From: Tsuneonella sp. CC-YZS046
GTDB lineage: Bacteria > Pseudomonadota > Alphaproteobacteria > Sphingomonadales > Sphingomonadaceae
Direction: 5' to 3'
Assembly (NCBI RefSeq): GCF_035581365.1
Contig: NZ_CP141590.1
Coordinates: 1-64,000, forward strand
DNA: 64,000 nucleotides
In this document: piece after piece, positions 34,114-43,518 of the stretch
Position numbering within the stretch: the stretch's first letter is position 1
Layout of the letters: each line of letters begins with the position of its first letter
Program-made: the position numbers and the translations under genes
The notes under the pieces: generated by a model
Seen by the model: the letters and a program-made list of their open reading frames with translations, nothing else
What the model was told of the DNA's origin: nothing
The model's database searches: none

Positions 34114-34177
34114 CTGCATTGCACAAATAGTCAGGGGGCAAGGCAGGGTCAAGCATTTTTTGTGCACTGCACAAAAA
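34114..34177 (-). promoter_or_regulatory. TGCACAA palindromes, likely PhaR operator of phaP
   Basis: TTTTTGTGCA (34157-34166), one C, then TGCACAAAAA (34168-34177) is a perfect 10-1-10 palindrome. A second half-like site CTGCATTGCACAA begins at 34114. TGC/GCA-rich sites upstream of phasin genes are known binding sites of the repressor PhaR. PhaR itself is not in the window. Confidence 0.6.
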
Positions 34178-34235
34178 TTAGCGGGGCGCGTAATTTCCGT
34201 AACGGCGGGCTGCCCGCTTTTGTGGGCCGGCAGCC

Positions 34236-36110
34236 TCAGCGCGTTTTGACATATCGCCCTGGCGCATCCTCGATCACCTTGTCGCCCCTTCCGCCCGGCT
34301 TGCGCTTGCCCTTCGCCGCGACCGTCTCGTCATCCCGGGCCTTGATCCAATCGATCCAGTCCGGCCACCAGCTTCCCGGATGCTCCGCCGCCCCTGCCAT
34401 GAAGGACTGGAGATCGGGCGCGGCGCTGTCATTGGTCCAGTATTGATACTTGCCCGAGCCGGGCGGGTTCACCACGCCAGCGATATGGCCCGAGCCGGCC
34501 AGCACGAAACGCAGCGGGCCGCGCAGAAGATGGGTGATGCGATGCACGCTCTCGGGCGGGGCGATATGATCCTCGCGGCCGGCCTGCACGTAGGCGGGCG
34601 TCTCTATCCGGGTGAGGTCGATCGGCGTTCCGTCCGCGCTCAGCTTGTCGGGAATGACCAGCCGGTTGCCATGGTAGAGATCGCGCAGATAGTTGCGATG
34701 CCAGCAGGCGGGCAGGTTGGTGGTGTCCCCGTTCCAGTGCAGCAGGTCGAACGCCGGATAATCCTCGCCCAGCAGGTAATGCTTGATGACCGAGCTCCAG
34801 ATCAGGTCGTTGCCGCGCAGCAGGTTGAAGGTCGCCGCCATGTAGCGTCCATCGAGATAGCCGCTTTCGCCAAGCTGGGCGATCGCCTTGAGCTGGGCGT
34901 CCTGGGTGAACAGCTTGAGTTCCCCGGCCTTCTCGAAATCGACCTGCGCGGTGAAGAAGGTGGCGCTCTTCACCTTGTCCGCCTCGCCGCGCCGGGCCAG
35001 TATCGCCAGCGTGGCGGCAAGCGTGGTGCCGGCGACGCAATAGCCGATCGCATGGACGGATTCCGATCCGAGCCTTTCGCGGACGGCATCGATCGCTCCG
35101 ATCTGGGCGCGGATGTAATCGTCCCAGCTGACATTGGCCATGTCCTTGTCGGCCGATTTCCAGGACACCATGAACACGGTCAGCCCCTGGCCGACCGCCC
35201 AGCGCACGAAGCTCTTCTGCGGGCTGAGATCCAGGATGTAATAGCGGTTGATCCAGGGTGGGAAGATCACCAGCGGAACCTTCAGCACCTTCTCGGTGGT
35301 CGGGCTGTATTGGATCAGCTGGTAGAGCGGCGTTTCATGGACGACCTTGCCGGGCGTGGCGGCGATGTTCTCGCCCAGCCTGAAGGCGTCGGGATCGGTA
35401 TGGGTCAATTGCCCGCGCCGCAGGTCGGCCAGCAGGTGCTCCATCCCCTTGACCAGGCTCTTGCCCTTGGTCTCCACGATCCGGTCGAGCACGACCGGGT
35501 TGGTCAGCGGGAAATGCGCCGGGCTCATCGCGTCGACGACGGTCTTGGTGGCGAAGCGCAATTGCTCGCGCTGGTCCTCGTCGATCCCTTCGACCGCCTC
35601 GACCATGCCCATCGCTTGCTCGGCCATCATCAGATAGGTCTGGTGGATCAGCGCGAAGAACGGCTGTTCGCTCCAGCGCGGGTCGGCAAAGCGGCGATCT
35701 TTCCTTGGCAGGTGGGCCTCGCCGGGCTTCATCTCCCCGATGCCGGTGGCGATCCCGTATTGGCCCAGCACCGTTTCCCAAAGGGTGAAGCTGTCCTGCC
35801 AGAAGCGCCGCTGCGCTTCCGGCTCGGCCAGCGGCATGGCCTGATACCAGTGTTCCGCCATCGCCGCCCATTTCGCCGGATCGGGCAGGGGGAAAGTCGA
35901 TACTTCCTTCTTCGCGCCTTCACGCTGCAGTTCCAGCCACAGTTCCTGCAGCCGCTGCGCCGCTTCGGCCCATTCCGGCCAATCCGCCGGCTCGGGCAGT
36001 TTCGGCTCCGCGCCCGGCGCGATCACGCTGAGAAACCGGCGGGCGGCTTCATCCTGCAAGGCAATGAAGTCCGCGAAAGGGTTGTGCTGGTCGCTGCTGT
36101 CCCCGGCCAT
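34236..36110 (-). CDS. phaC: Class I polyhydroxyalkanoate synthase PhaC
   Basis: A 624-aa PHA synthase polymerising hydroxyacyl-CoA. N-terminal domain: NPFADFIALQDEAARRFLSV ... PFFALIHQTYLMMAEQAMGM. The catalytic alpha/beta part carries the lipase-like box HAIGYCVAGTT with the Cys nucleophile at about 358, the Asp in AGREDHIAPPES, and the His in GSGHIAGVVNPPG. The class I length and a lone phaC without phaE/phaR subunit genes fit this class. ATG 36110 is preferred, while ATG 36173 gives a longer atypical N-terminus. It is followed by phaP. Confidence 0.93.
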   Translation of the reverse strand: MAGDSSDQHNPFADFIALQDEAARRFLSVIAPGAEPKLPEPADWPEWAEAAQRLQELWLELQREGAKKEVSTFPLPDPAKWAAMAEHWYQAMPLAEPEAQRRFWQDSFTLWETVLGQYGIATGIGEMKPGEAHLPRKDRRFADPRWSEQPFFALIHQTYLMMAEQAMGMVEAVEGIDEDQREQLRFATKTVVDAMSPAHFPLTNPVVLDRIVETKGKSLVKGMEHLLADLRRGQLTHTDPDAFRLGENIAATPGKVVHETPLYQLIQYSPTTEKVLKVPLVIFPPWINRYYILDLSPQKSFVRWAVGQGLTVFMVSWKSADKDMANVSWDDYIRAQIGAIDAVRERLGSESVHAIGYCVAGTTLAATLAILARRGEADKVKSATFFTAQVDFEKAGELKLFTQDAQLKAIAQLGESGYLDGRYMAATFNLLRGNDLIWSSVIKHYLLGEDYPAFDLLHWNGDTTNLPACWHRNYLRDLYHGNRLVIPDKLSADGTPIDLTRIETPAYVQAGREDHIAPPESVHRITHLLRGPLRFVLAGSGHIAGVVNPPGSGKYQYWTNDSAAPDLQSFMAGAAEHPGSWWPDWIDWIKARDDETVAAKGKRKPGGRGDKVIEDAPGRYVKTR

Positions 36111-36284
36111 TGCTTTATCTCGATTCCACCCTGCTGACGCATCGCCTCGGAACGTGCCATAGTAGCGCTGCATTACACGATAGCATATGGGCCATTTGCG
36201 CGAGGCGTTTTATCCCCTAGAGTCCGCGACGGGTGCAATTCCGCCCCCGAACCTTGTTTCATCATTTTTTGGATTGTCAGTTTC

Positions 36285-37484
36285 ATGGAAGACGAGTTCT
36301 ACCGCATCAAGCGCCTGCCGCCCTATGTCATCGCCGAAGTCAACGCGATGCGAGCGGCGGCACGCCAGGCGGGCCGGGACATCATCGACCTTGGGATGGG
36401 CAATCCCGATCTGCCGCCGCCCGACCATGTGATCGACAAGCTGTGCGAAGTCGCGCGCAAGCCGGATGCCCATGGCTATTCCGCGTCGAAGGGGATTCCC
36501 GGCATCCGCCGCGCGCAGGCCAATTACTACGGCCGCCGCTTCGGCGTGGATGTCGACCCGGAAACCGAAGTGGTCATGACCATGGGCTCGAAGGAAGGGC
36601 TGGCCAGCCTCGCCACCGCGATCACCGCGCCGGGTGACGTGGTGCTTGCGCCCAACCCCAGCTATCCGATCCATACCTTCGGCTTCATCATCGCGGGCGC
36701 CACCATCCGTTCCGTGCCGACCACGCCGGACGAGAGCTACTGGCGTTCCCTGGACAAGGCGATGGCGTTCACCGTGCCGCGTCCTTCGATCCTGATCGTC
36801 AACTATCCCTCGAACCCGACGGCGGAGACGGTGGACCTCGCCTTTTACGAGCGGCTGGTCGCCTGGGCGAAGGAGAACAAGGTCTGGATTCTGTCCGACC
36901 TCGCCTATTCCGAGCTGTATTACGACGGCAACCCGACCCCCTCGATCCTGCAGGTGCCGGGCGCGAAGGATGTGGCGGTCGAATTCACCTCGATGAGCAA
37001 GACCTTCTCGATGGCGGGCTGGCGCGTCGGCTTCGCGGTCGGCAACAGTCGCCTTATCGCGGCGCTCAGCCGGGTGAAGAGCTATCTCGATTACGGGGCC
37101 TTCACCCCGATCCAGGCTGCCGCCTGCGCCGCGCTGAACGGCCCGCAGGACATCGTCGAAAAGAACCGCCAGCTCTATCAGAAGCGCCGCGACGTTCTGG
37201 TCGAGGCGTTCGGCCGGGCAGGCTGGGACATCCCATCGCCCAAGGCGTCGATGTTCGCCTGGGCGCCGCTGCCGCCCGCGCTCAAGGACATGGGCAGCCT
37301 CGAATTCTCCAAGCAATTGCTGACCCATGCCGAAGTCGCCGTCGCACCGGGGGTCGGCTATGGCGAGGATGGCGAAGGCTATGTGCGGATCGCGCTGGTC
37401 GAGAACGAACAACGGCTTCGCCAGGCCGCGCGCAATGTGCGGCGCTATCTGGCCAGCATGGGCGTGAACGCGTCGGTCGCCTGA
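36285..37484 (+). CDS. PLP-dependent aminotransferase (AlaC / LL-DAP aminotransferase-like)
   Basis: A 399-aa fold-type I aminotransferase. It shows IDLGMGNPDLPPPDHVID, SKGIPGIRRA, PNPSYPIHTFGFII, NYPSNPTAETVD, DLAYSELYY and the Schiff-base Lys in SMSKTFSMAGWRVGF, plus the Arg-containing C-terminus YVRIALVENEQRL. Family annotation is often alanine-glyoxylate/valine, LL-diaminopimelate or aspartate aminotransferase, and I cannot settle the substrate from sequence. It is monocistronic and divergent from phaC. Confidence 0.87.
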   Translation: MEDEFYRIKRLPPYVIAEVNAMRAAARQAGRDIIDLGMGNPDLPPPDHVIDKLCEVARKPDAHGYSASKGIPGIRRAQANYYGRRFGVDVDPETEVVMTMGSKEGLASLATAITAPGDVVLAPNPSYPIHTFGFIIAGATIRSVPTTPDESYWRSLDKAMAFTVPRPSILIVNYPSNPTAETVDLAFYERLVAWAKENKVWILSDLAYSELYYDGNPTPSILQVPGAKDVAVEFTSMSKTFSMAGWRVGFAVGNSRLIAALSRVKSYLDYGAFTPIQAAACAALNGPQDIVEKNRQLYQKRRDVLVEAFGRAGWDIPSPKASMFAWAPLPPALKDMGSLEFSKQLLTHAEVAVAPGVGYGEDGEGYVRIALVENEQRLRQAARNVRRYLASMGVNASVA

Positions 37485-37597
37485 TACGGCTCGGCCCGCG
37501 CAGGGACATGCGCGGGCCGGCCATCCGGGTAGGTGCCCACGGTGGTGCGACGCTCGCGTCCTGTCGGCCACGCGGCCAGGTTCGGGAAGGAGAGGAC

Positions 37598-38410
37598 ATG
37601 CATCCGCATTTTCGCCCCAATGAGCGCGTCTCGCTCGCAATCGAGGACGATGGGGTTGCGCAGGTCCGCCTGATCCGGACGGACAAGCTCAACGCTCTCG
37701 ACGAAGCGATGTTCGCGGCTCTGCTCGAAGCGGGGCAGGCGCTCTATGAAACCCGCGGCTTGCGCGCGGTGGTGCTTGCCGGCGAGGGGCGGGCCTTCTG
37801 CGCGGGGATCGATCTCTCGCTGTTCTCGACATTGTCCTCCGCCGATGCGCCGAAGCTGGCCGAGCGAACTCATGGCAACGCCAATGCCTATCAGCAGGCG
37901 GCGATGCAGTGGCGCAAGCTCCCCGTCCCGGTGATCGCCGCGATCCACGGCATCTGCTTCGGCGGCGGCCTGCAGCTTGCGAGCGGGGCGGATATCCGGA
38001 TCGTCGCCCCGGACGCCCGGCTTTCGGTGATGGAAATGAAGTGGGGGCTGGTGCCCGACATGGCGGGCTTCGCTTTGTGGCGCGGGATGGTGCGCGACGA
38101 TCTGCTGCGGGACCTGCTTTACACCGCCCGCGAATTCTCGGGGGAGGAAGCGGGGGAACTTGGCTTCGCCACGCATGTCGATCCCGAGCCGGTGGAGCGC
38201 GCCGTCCAGATCGCGCGCGCCATTGCCGGGCAAAGTCCCCATGCCGTGCGCGCCGCCAAGGAGCTGGCCAATCGCGCCGGCGATGCCGGGACCGATGAGA
38301 TATTGCTGGCCGAAAGCCGGGCGCAGGACAAGCTGATCGGCAGCCGCAACCAGCGTGAGGCGGTTGAAAGCCGGATGGAGCGTCGCTCGCCGCGCTTTGC
38401 CGATCCCTGA
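37598..38410 (+). CDS. Crotonase/enoyl-CoA hydratase family protein
   Basis: A 270-aa crotonase-fold protein. The oxyanion-hole strands are visible in LAGEGRAFCAGIDLS (about 65) and IHGICFGGGLQLASGADIRI (about 115). The usual Glu positions are replaced or shifted (SVMEMKWGLVPDM carries a Glu), so hydratase activity is likely but not certain. ATG 37598 has an AAGGAGAGG ribosome-binding site. It follows the aminotransferase after 113 bp and precedes tRNA-Cys. Confidence 0.85.
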   Translation: MHPHFRPNERVSLAIEDDGVAQVRLIRTDKLNALDEAMFAALLEAGQALYETRGLRAVVLAGEGRAFCAGIDLSLFSTLSSADAPKLAERTHGNANAYQQAAMQWRKLPVPVIAAIHGICFGGGLQLASGADIRIVAPDARLSVMEMKWGLVPDMAGFALWRGMVRDDLLRDLLYTAREFSGEEAGELGFATHVDPEPVERAVQIARAIAGQSPHAVRAAKELANRAGDAGTDEILLAESRAQDKLIGSRNQREAVESRMERRSPRFADP

Positions 38411-38521
38411 GTCCTCTCTGCGGCGGCTGGGTGCCGTTTTGGGCAGTTGTTCCGGGCAAAAGCGATTGCCTTGTCCGGCAGCCTTCGCTAGTTGCCCGCA
38501 CTCACCGCAGTGATGCCGAGA

Positions 38522-38595
38522 GGCCCGATGGCGGAGTGGTGACGCAGCGGACTGCAAATCCGTATACGCCGGTTCGATTCCGGCTCGGGCCTCCA
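38522..38595 (+). tRNA. tRNA-Cys (GCA)
   Basis: A 74-nt cloverleaf with GGCCCGA paired to TCGGGCC, discriminator T and encoded CCA. The anticodon loop contains ACTGCAAAT with GCA. D arm and TTCGATT loop are regular. The accessory region to its right begins immediately downstream, so it may be an integration site. Confidence 0.95.
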
Positions 38596-38652
38596 AATCC
38601 TTGATTTCGGCCGGGACGATAAGGCCTCGCGAGGCGCCTCAATGGCGTTGAC

Positions 38653-39288
38653 CTATCCCGCCGCCTCGTCGGACTTGAAGCGCGAGATTTCCAATCCGCT
38701 GTCGAATGGTATCTGAATGCTTTCGATACCAGGTTGCGACCGGATCCATGCGCTGTAAGCCTGTGACTGTGGCACGGACCATTCGGGCTTCAGCATGTTG
38801 TCCGCGATTATGAGGGCGCCGGGAGCCAGCTTGGGCAGGAATTGCTCGGCGCTGGGAATATAGAGGTCCTTCCAGAGATCCACGAAGACCAAATCGAAGG
38901 GGCCGTCGAGCGTGGGGATAATTTCCAGCGCGTCGCCCTCGCGGAAGTCGACGACGTCGTCGAGCCCAGCAGCTTTCAATTGCTCGCGCGCATGAGCGAG
39001 TTTGTAGTCGGCCAGTTCGGTAGTAATGAGCCGCCCATTAGTCTGCCGCAATGCATGAGCGAACCACAAGGTGGAATAGCCGTAACTGGTTCCTATTTCG
39101 AGAACTGAACGTAGTTCCAGACCTGTGATGAGATCGTAAAGGAGGCGACCGGTCGAAGGGCCGATCGCCAGCAACGTGCTATCGCGATGCTTGGGCCACT
39201 CTTCGCGCGGCAGTGTCTTTATGAAGGCCGCTTCCTTTGTGCGCCTTGCTTCATAGGTTTCTAGCACCTGTTCGAATGCACTTGTCAT
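38653..39288 (-). CDS. Class I SAM-dependent O-methyltransferase family protein
   Basis: A 211-aa methyltransferase. SVLEIGTSYGYSTLWFAHAL is motif I (SAM-binding Gly loop), ELADYKLAHAREQ is the acidic motif, and LVFVDLWKDLYIPS is the post-strand-4 motif of the caffeoyl-CoA-type O-methyltransferase family. The Asp in VFVDLWKD fits a metal-ligand position, but substrate is unknown. ATG 39288 gives the compact form. It lies just inside the accessory region behind the repressor gene. Confidence 0.8.
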   Translation of the reverse strand: MTSAFEQVLETYEARRTKEAAFIKTLPREEWPKHRDSTLLAIGPSTGRLLYDLITGLELRSVLEIGTSYGYSTLWFAHALRQTNGRLITTELADYKLAHAREQLKAAGLDDVVDFREGDALEIIPTLDGPFDLVFVDLWKDLYIPSAEQFLPKLAPGALIIADNMLKPEWSVPQSQAYSAWIRSQPGIESIQIPFDSGLEISRFKSDEAAG

Positions 39289-39337
39289 AGGGATAATCGT
39301 TCCTCTTGCTTGATGGCACGCCTCGCGTGCGTGCGGG

Positions 39338-40051
39338 TTAGAATAGGCTGCCTCTCCACACCACGCGGCCAACGCATTCCAATTCAGTCGCGTCGAAGCG
39401 GGTATCTGCGTAACGGGAATTGTCGCTGATGAGCCGAAGCAGGTTGCCAGGTTCCAGTTGGACGCGCTTGATTAATACGGCGTCATCCTGCCGAAAGGCA
39501 TAGATGTTGCCGTCGATCACCTGACGTTGCACGATGTTGATGAGGAGTGTGTCGCCGGGGAGAATGGTGGGCGCCATGCTGTCACCCGACATGTAGATGC
39601 CCTTCAGGTCCCCGGGTTCCATGCCGTGTTGTCCCAGCCAGAAACGGCAGAAGCCCAATCCCGAGATGGTGCGCGGGGCCGTTGTTTTCGCCTCGTCCAT
39701 GGGCTTGGAGTTCCCCGCCAGGTAAATCGGCAGGCGGGTAAGGCTGCGGATTCCCTGATGCGGATCAGCCAGCGTATCGCTGCGTGCCGGAGAACCTTCC
39801 CCCGTCATCAGCCAGAGCAGGCTGATGCCCATGGTTTGAGCGATGGCGATCAAGACCCTTCGCGTTGGTTGCCCACCCGCCAGATAACGCTGCACGCCAC
39901 TGGATGACATGTCGATCCGCTTGGCCAGCGCGGCGATGCTGCCAGCCTGATCGATCACGAAGCGTAGCCGCTGGGTAAAGGCTTCATCATCCGGCAGTCC
40001 GGTTTCCACCTCATCCGAAAAATCGTCTGCCACATCGATAGATTGAGTCAT
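39338..40051 (-). CDS. XRE-HTH S24/LexA-like repressor
   Basis: A 237-aa two-domain repressor. HTH at about 30-75 (AALAKRIDMSSSGVQRYLAG), then an S24 peptidase-like domain from about 130 (KGIYMSGDSMAPTILPGDTL, DGNIYAFRQDDAVLIKRVQ). The Ser in SGDSMAPT and Lys in LIKRV are the expected self-cleavage dyad, as in cI/LexA-type prophage repressors. It diverges from the sulfur operon across about 170 bp containing palindromes. Its domain layout is prophage-like, so either it is left from a phage or it has been recruited to the operon. Confidence 0.85.
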   Translation of the reverse strand: MTQSIDVADDFSDEVETGLPDDEAFTQRLRFVIDQAGSIAALAKRIDMSSSGVQRYLAGGQPTRRVLIAIAQTMGISLLWLMTGEGSPARSDTLADPHQGIRSLTRLPIYLAGNSKPMDEAKTTAPRTISGLGFCRFWLGQHGMEPGDLKGIYMSGDSMAPTILPGDTLLINIVQRQVIDGNIYAFRQDDAVLIKRVQLEPGNLLRLISDNSRYADTRFDATELECVGRVVWRGSLF

Positions 40052-40069
40052 TACCTCACCTTTTGAACT

Positions 40070-40195
40070 CTAAAGAGAGCCTCTTTAGCGCATAAAGATA
40101 CTCTATCAAGGGCGATATCCATTTTTTGATTGACAGTTTGTGCTGGATTTGGGCACATCTCTATCTATCGAGTAGAGATTATGGACTCTATCGAG
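40070..40195. promoter_or_regulatory. Divergent intergenic operator region
   Basis: Several short palindromes lie between the repressor and the sulfur operon: CTAAAGAG (40070-40077), 3 bp, CTCTTTAG (40081-40088); then TCTCTA..N9..TAGAGA near 40158-40179; and ACTC-TATC-GAGT near 40185-40196. The shared ACTCTA/TAGAGT core, repeated four times, fits operators for the divergent S24 repressor. Binding is not shown. Confidence 0.55.
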
Positions 40196-40223
40196 TTCCT
40201 GTCAACCAATAATCGGCGCAATT

Positions 40224-41279
40224 ATGCTCAATGGTCATAACAATAGAGGTTATAGTCGACCCGACCCGCTGGATCGGGTGATCGACCGCCGTCATCTGCT
40301 CGGTGTGGCCGGGGTCGTTGCTCTTGGCGTGGGGGGCGGTCTGTTAGCGGGCTGTGGCGGTTCTGCGGGTGATGCGGGATCGCCCCTGCGGACCTCCGCC
40401 AACAAGGGGGACGATTCGACCTATATGGCGCGGGCGGGCCTGGCCGACACGCCTTATCGGTTGGAGAACGTGACGCTGCCGCAGGCGTCGGTGGCGTTGG
40501 AGGCCTTGAGTGGGGGCGGTTATGATTTCGGCCTCTCCTCCAACATCTCGCCGGCCTTCATCTCCCCCGGATCGCCGATTCGCTACGGCGGCTTCCACGC
40601 GTTCGATCCCACAGTTTTCAAGCTCTATGTGCAGGGCAAATCCCCGATCCGTTCTCCGGGCGATCTGAAGGGAAAGCGCATAGGCTACATGCGCGGCGGT
40701 CCGTTGCACATCTGGCTCCTGGAAATTCTGCGTGCGGAGCGACTGACACTCAGGGATGTGAAGGCGATCCCGCTATCCGCGCTTGATTCCGTCGCCGCCT
40801 TTATCCGGGGCGACCTCGATGCGGTGCTGGTGGGCTATGTCGCGCCCAGTTGGCAGGCCGAAAGCGCCGGCGCGCGGATACTCGTCCGAGGCGACGCCTA
40901 TCCCCATTTCGCGCGCATCAACGGCTTCTCGCTGGCCGTGCATGAAAAGGCGCTGGCCGATCCCGCCAAGCGGGCGGCAATCGCCGATTATATGAAGCGA
41001 CTGCGCGGCACGTGGGACTGGATCGACGCCCATGAGGAAGAATGGGCGCAGGAGCAGGCACGCATCTACGGCGTTCCCGCTTCCTTCATCCCCGGCAACA
41101 GACCCAGGCCACGCAATACCCGCATCTGGGGCAATGACGTGGGAATAGCGAACGCCACGGCGGTGGCCGAGGCTTTCGCTAGTGCGGGCGCAATCCCGTC
41201 AGTCCCCGATATCGCAAGTTTCTTCGATCCGCAGGTGGAGGCGCTCCTGCCGCTTTCGCCACCTGCCGGCCAATCCTGA
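40224..41279 (+). CDS. Lipoprotein substrate-binding protein, SsuA/TauA type
   Basis: A 351-aa ABC solute-binding protein. The signal part carries twin Arg (DRRHLLGVAGVVALGVGGG) and a lipobox-like LLAGCGG, so it is probably Tat-exported and lipid-anchored on the periplasmic face. The mature domain (LPQASVALEALSGGGYDFGL, SPGDLKGKRIGYMRGGP, GDLDAVLVGYVAPSWQ) matches the SsuA/TauA family that binds sulfonates or related organosulfur anions. It is the first gene of the operon whose permease and ATPase lie at its end. The YGGFHAFDP segment is reminiscent of the DszB-like gene downstream. Confidence 0.82.
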   Translation: MLNGHNNRGYSRPDPLDRVIDRRHLLGVAGVVALGVGGGLLAGCGGSAGDAGSPLRTSANKGDDSTYMARAGLADTPYRLENVTLPQASVALEALSGGGYDFGLSSNISPAFISPGSPIRYGGFHAFDPTVFKLYVQGKSPIRSPGDLKGKRIGYMRGGPLHIWLLEILRAERLTLRDVKAIPLSALDSVAAFIRGDLDAVLVGYVAPSWQAESAGARILVRGDAYPHFARINGFSLAVHEKALADPAKRAAIADYMKRLRGTWDWIDAHEEEWAQEQARIYGVPASFIPGNRPRPRNTRIWGNDVGIANATAVAEAFASAGAIPSVPDIASFFDPQVEALLPLSPPAGQS

Positions 41280-41312
41280 CCGGCATCCACCTTACTATCC
41301 ACGGAGTTCGTC

Positions 41313-43507
41313 ATGCCTCTTTTCGTTCGAGTGCATTCCGCGCGCCTGCGGCTTACAGCCGCAACGCTTCTGACTGGAACCGCTCTTTCCGTTGTTGCCC
41401 CCGCATGGGCCGAGACGCTTGATGCGGAGGCCGCCCCCGCCACCGGCGGGCTGCAGGAAATCATCGTCACCGCCGAGCGGCGCGAGGCGGATGTGCAGAA
41501 GGTGCCGATCTCGATCGGCGTGCTGGACAGCACGCTGCTTGGCCAGACAGGATTCGTGCATCTGCTGGACGCCGATAAGGCCGTTGCTGGCGTCACCTTC
41601 TTCCGTGGCGCGGCTAATCAGCAGGCATCTGTCATCATCCGTGGTGTGGGCACCACCAACCAGGGCTACACCCAGGCGGTCGGGATCTACGTCGATGACG
41701 TTCCCCTGATCCGATCCGTCGCCGCCGGCCAATGGGATCTGCCCGACATCGAGCGGATCGAAGTGCTGCGCGGTCCGCAAGGCACTCTTTACGGGCAGAA
41801 CTCTACGGCAGGGGCGGTCAAGATCGTTTCTCGTGATCCCGGCCAGAAGCCGGAAGGCTGGGTATCTGTCGGCCTCGGCAATTACATGCGTTCGAAGGAC
41901 GAGCCTATGTATCGGCCCCGATCACAGATGATCTGCTGGCCGCGAGCCTTGCTATCACGCGGCGTTGGCGCGAAGGCTTCGGGAGGAATCCGGACACCGG
42001 AGAGCGTATCTATGGGACGGATCTCACACAGGCGCGGGTGAAGCTGAAGTTCACGCCTACCGAACGATTTGAAGCGGTGTTCGCGGCTGACGGCCTGATC
42101 GACCGTTCGGACAACGGCACCAACGGCACACCACTCAATCTGCCCGGCGTCCAGCCACGCGACAAATATTATCGCGTCGACCTGACCAGCAGCCGCCTGT
42201 TGCGCGGGGGGCTGTCGCTTCGCCTGTCGCAGAAATTGTCCGAAGATATCACACTGCGCTCGATCACGGGTTATCGCGGCTATGAGCATGACCCGGACCC
42301 GATGGATCTCGGTGGCCTGCCGACGATCGGCTATGAATGGGATCAGAGGATTCGCCAGACGGTCTTCTCGCAGGAACTTCAACTGCTCGGCGAGGCCGGC
42401 CGCCTCTCCTACACGCTGGGCGCGCTCTATATCGGCGAGAATTGGTTCAACGACAACAAGGGCGCGCAAACCCTGGTCGCCTCCGGCACGGTTGCGCGGC
42501 GCCAGGCGCTCACCCGCTATGACACCGACGACATCGGTTTCTATGGTCAGCTCGATTACAATGTCACCGACAGGCTGACCCTTTCGGCGGGCGGACGTTA
42601 TTACCGCACCAAGCAGCGCTACACCGCGAGCGCCTATACGCTCGATGCCGATTTCCAGCAGACTTCGCAGATATTCTCCGTCTCGGGCCTGAAGAAAGTG
42701 TCGGACGGTTTCACGCCGCGCCTTGCGATCAACTATGCGTGGACCCCGGATATCTTCAGCTACGCGACCTATACGAGAGGCGCGAAGTTCGGTGGCTATA
42801 ATCGCAGCGCGACCACGCTTGTCACGGCATCGGTGGCCGCGGAGCCGGAAACCGTCGATTCCTATGAAATCGGCCTCAAGACCCGCGCTCTCGACGGTCG
42901 TTTGCAAGTCAACGTCTCAGCCTTTTACAACGATTTTCAGGACTATTTGGCCGTAGTCGCCAACCCGACGATCAATGGCGTCTTCATCATCGGCTCGGTG
43001 CTGGCCAACGCTGCGAAGGCGCATACTTATGGCGCCGAACTGGAGATCCGCACCAAGCCCGTTCCCGCGCTGTCGCTGGATCTTTCCTTGTCCTATCTGA
43101 AAACCCGCTTTGACGAGTTCCTGAATCCCTCAGGATCGGCAGCGGGCGATTACCGGGGTAACCGGCTACCCTTCGCGCCCCGCTTCACGGCGGCGGTGCT
43201 CGCCAACTATGCGGTTCCGCTGGGCGGTGGTTCGGAACTGAACCTCAATGCTTCCTATCAATATACCGGCAACCAGTTCACCGACCACACGGAAAATCCC
43301 CTGACCTTGCTGCCCGAGAGGCATCTGGTCGATGCGGGGATCGAATATCGCGATGTCGACGGCCCCTGGTCCGTGAACCTTCGGGTGCGGAACCTGTTCG
43401 ACAAGGACTACACGGTCCTGAAAACATCGATCCCGGCATATGGCGTCTATTCGGCCGCCTATAATGAGCCGCGCACCGTCCTCGCCACTGTTCGCTACAG
43501 TTTTTGA
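41313..43507 (+). pseudogene. TonB-dependent outer-membrane receptor, frameshifted by one base
   Basis: The first part (41313-41885) encodes a signal peptide (LLTGTALSVVAPAWAETLD), a TonB box region (LQEIIVTAERREADVQKVP) and a complete plug domain (SVIIRGVGTTNQGYTQAVGI, EVLRGPQGTLYGQNSTAGAV). At 41886 the frame breaks. One extra base between 41885 and 41886 would restore GLGNYDAFEGRAYVSAP and read through the 22-strand barrel to 43507, ending with VRYSF (typical C-terminal Phe). The intact protein would be about 731 aa. It is either a recent inactivation or a base missed in the assembly. In the operon it would import the substrate across the outer membrane. Confidence 0.85.
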
Positions 43508-43518
43508 GGAGGATTGCG

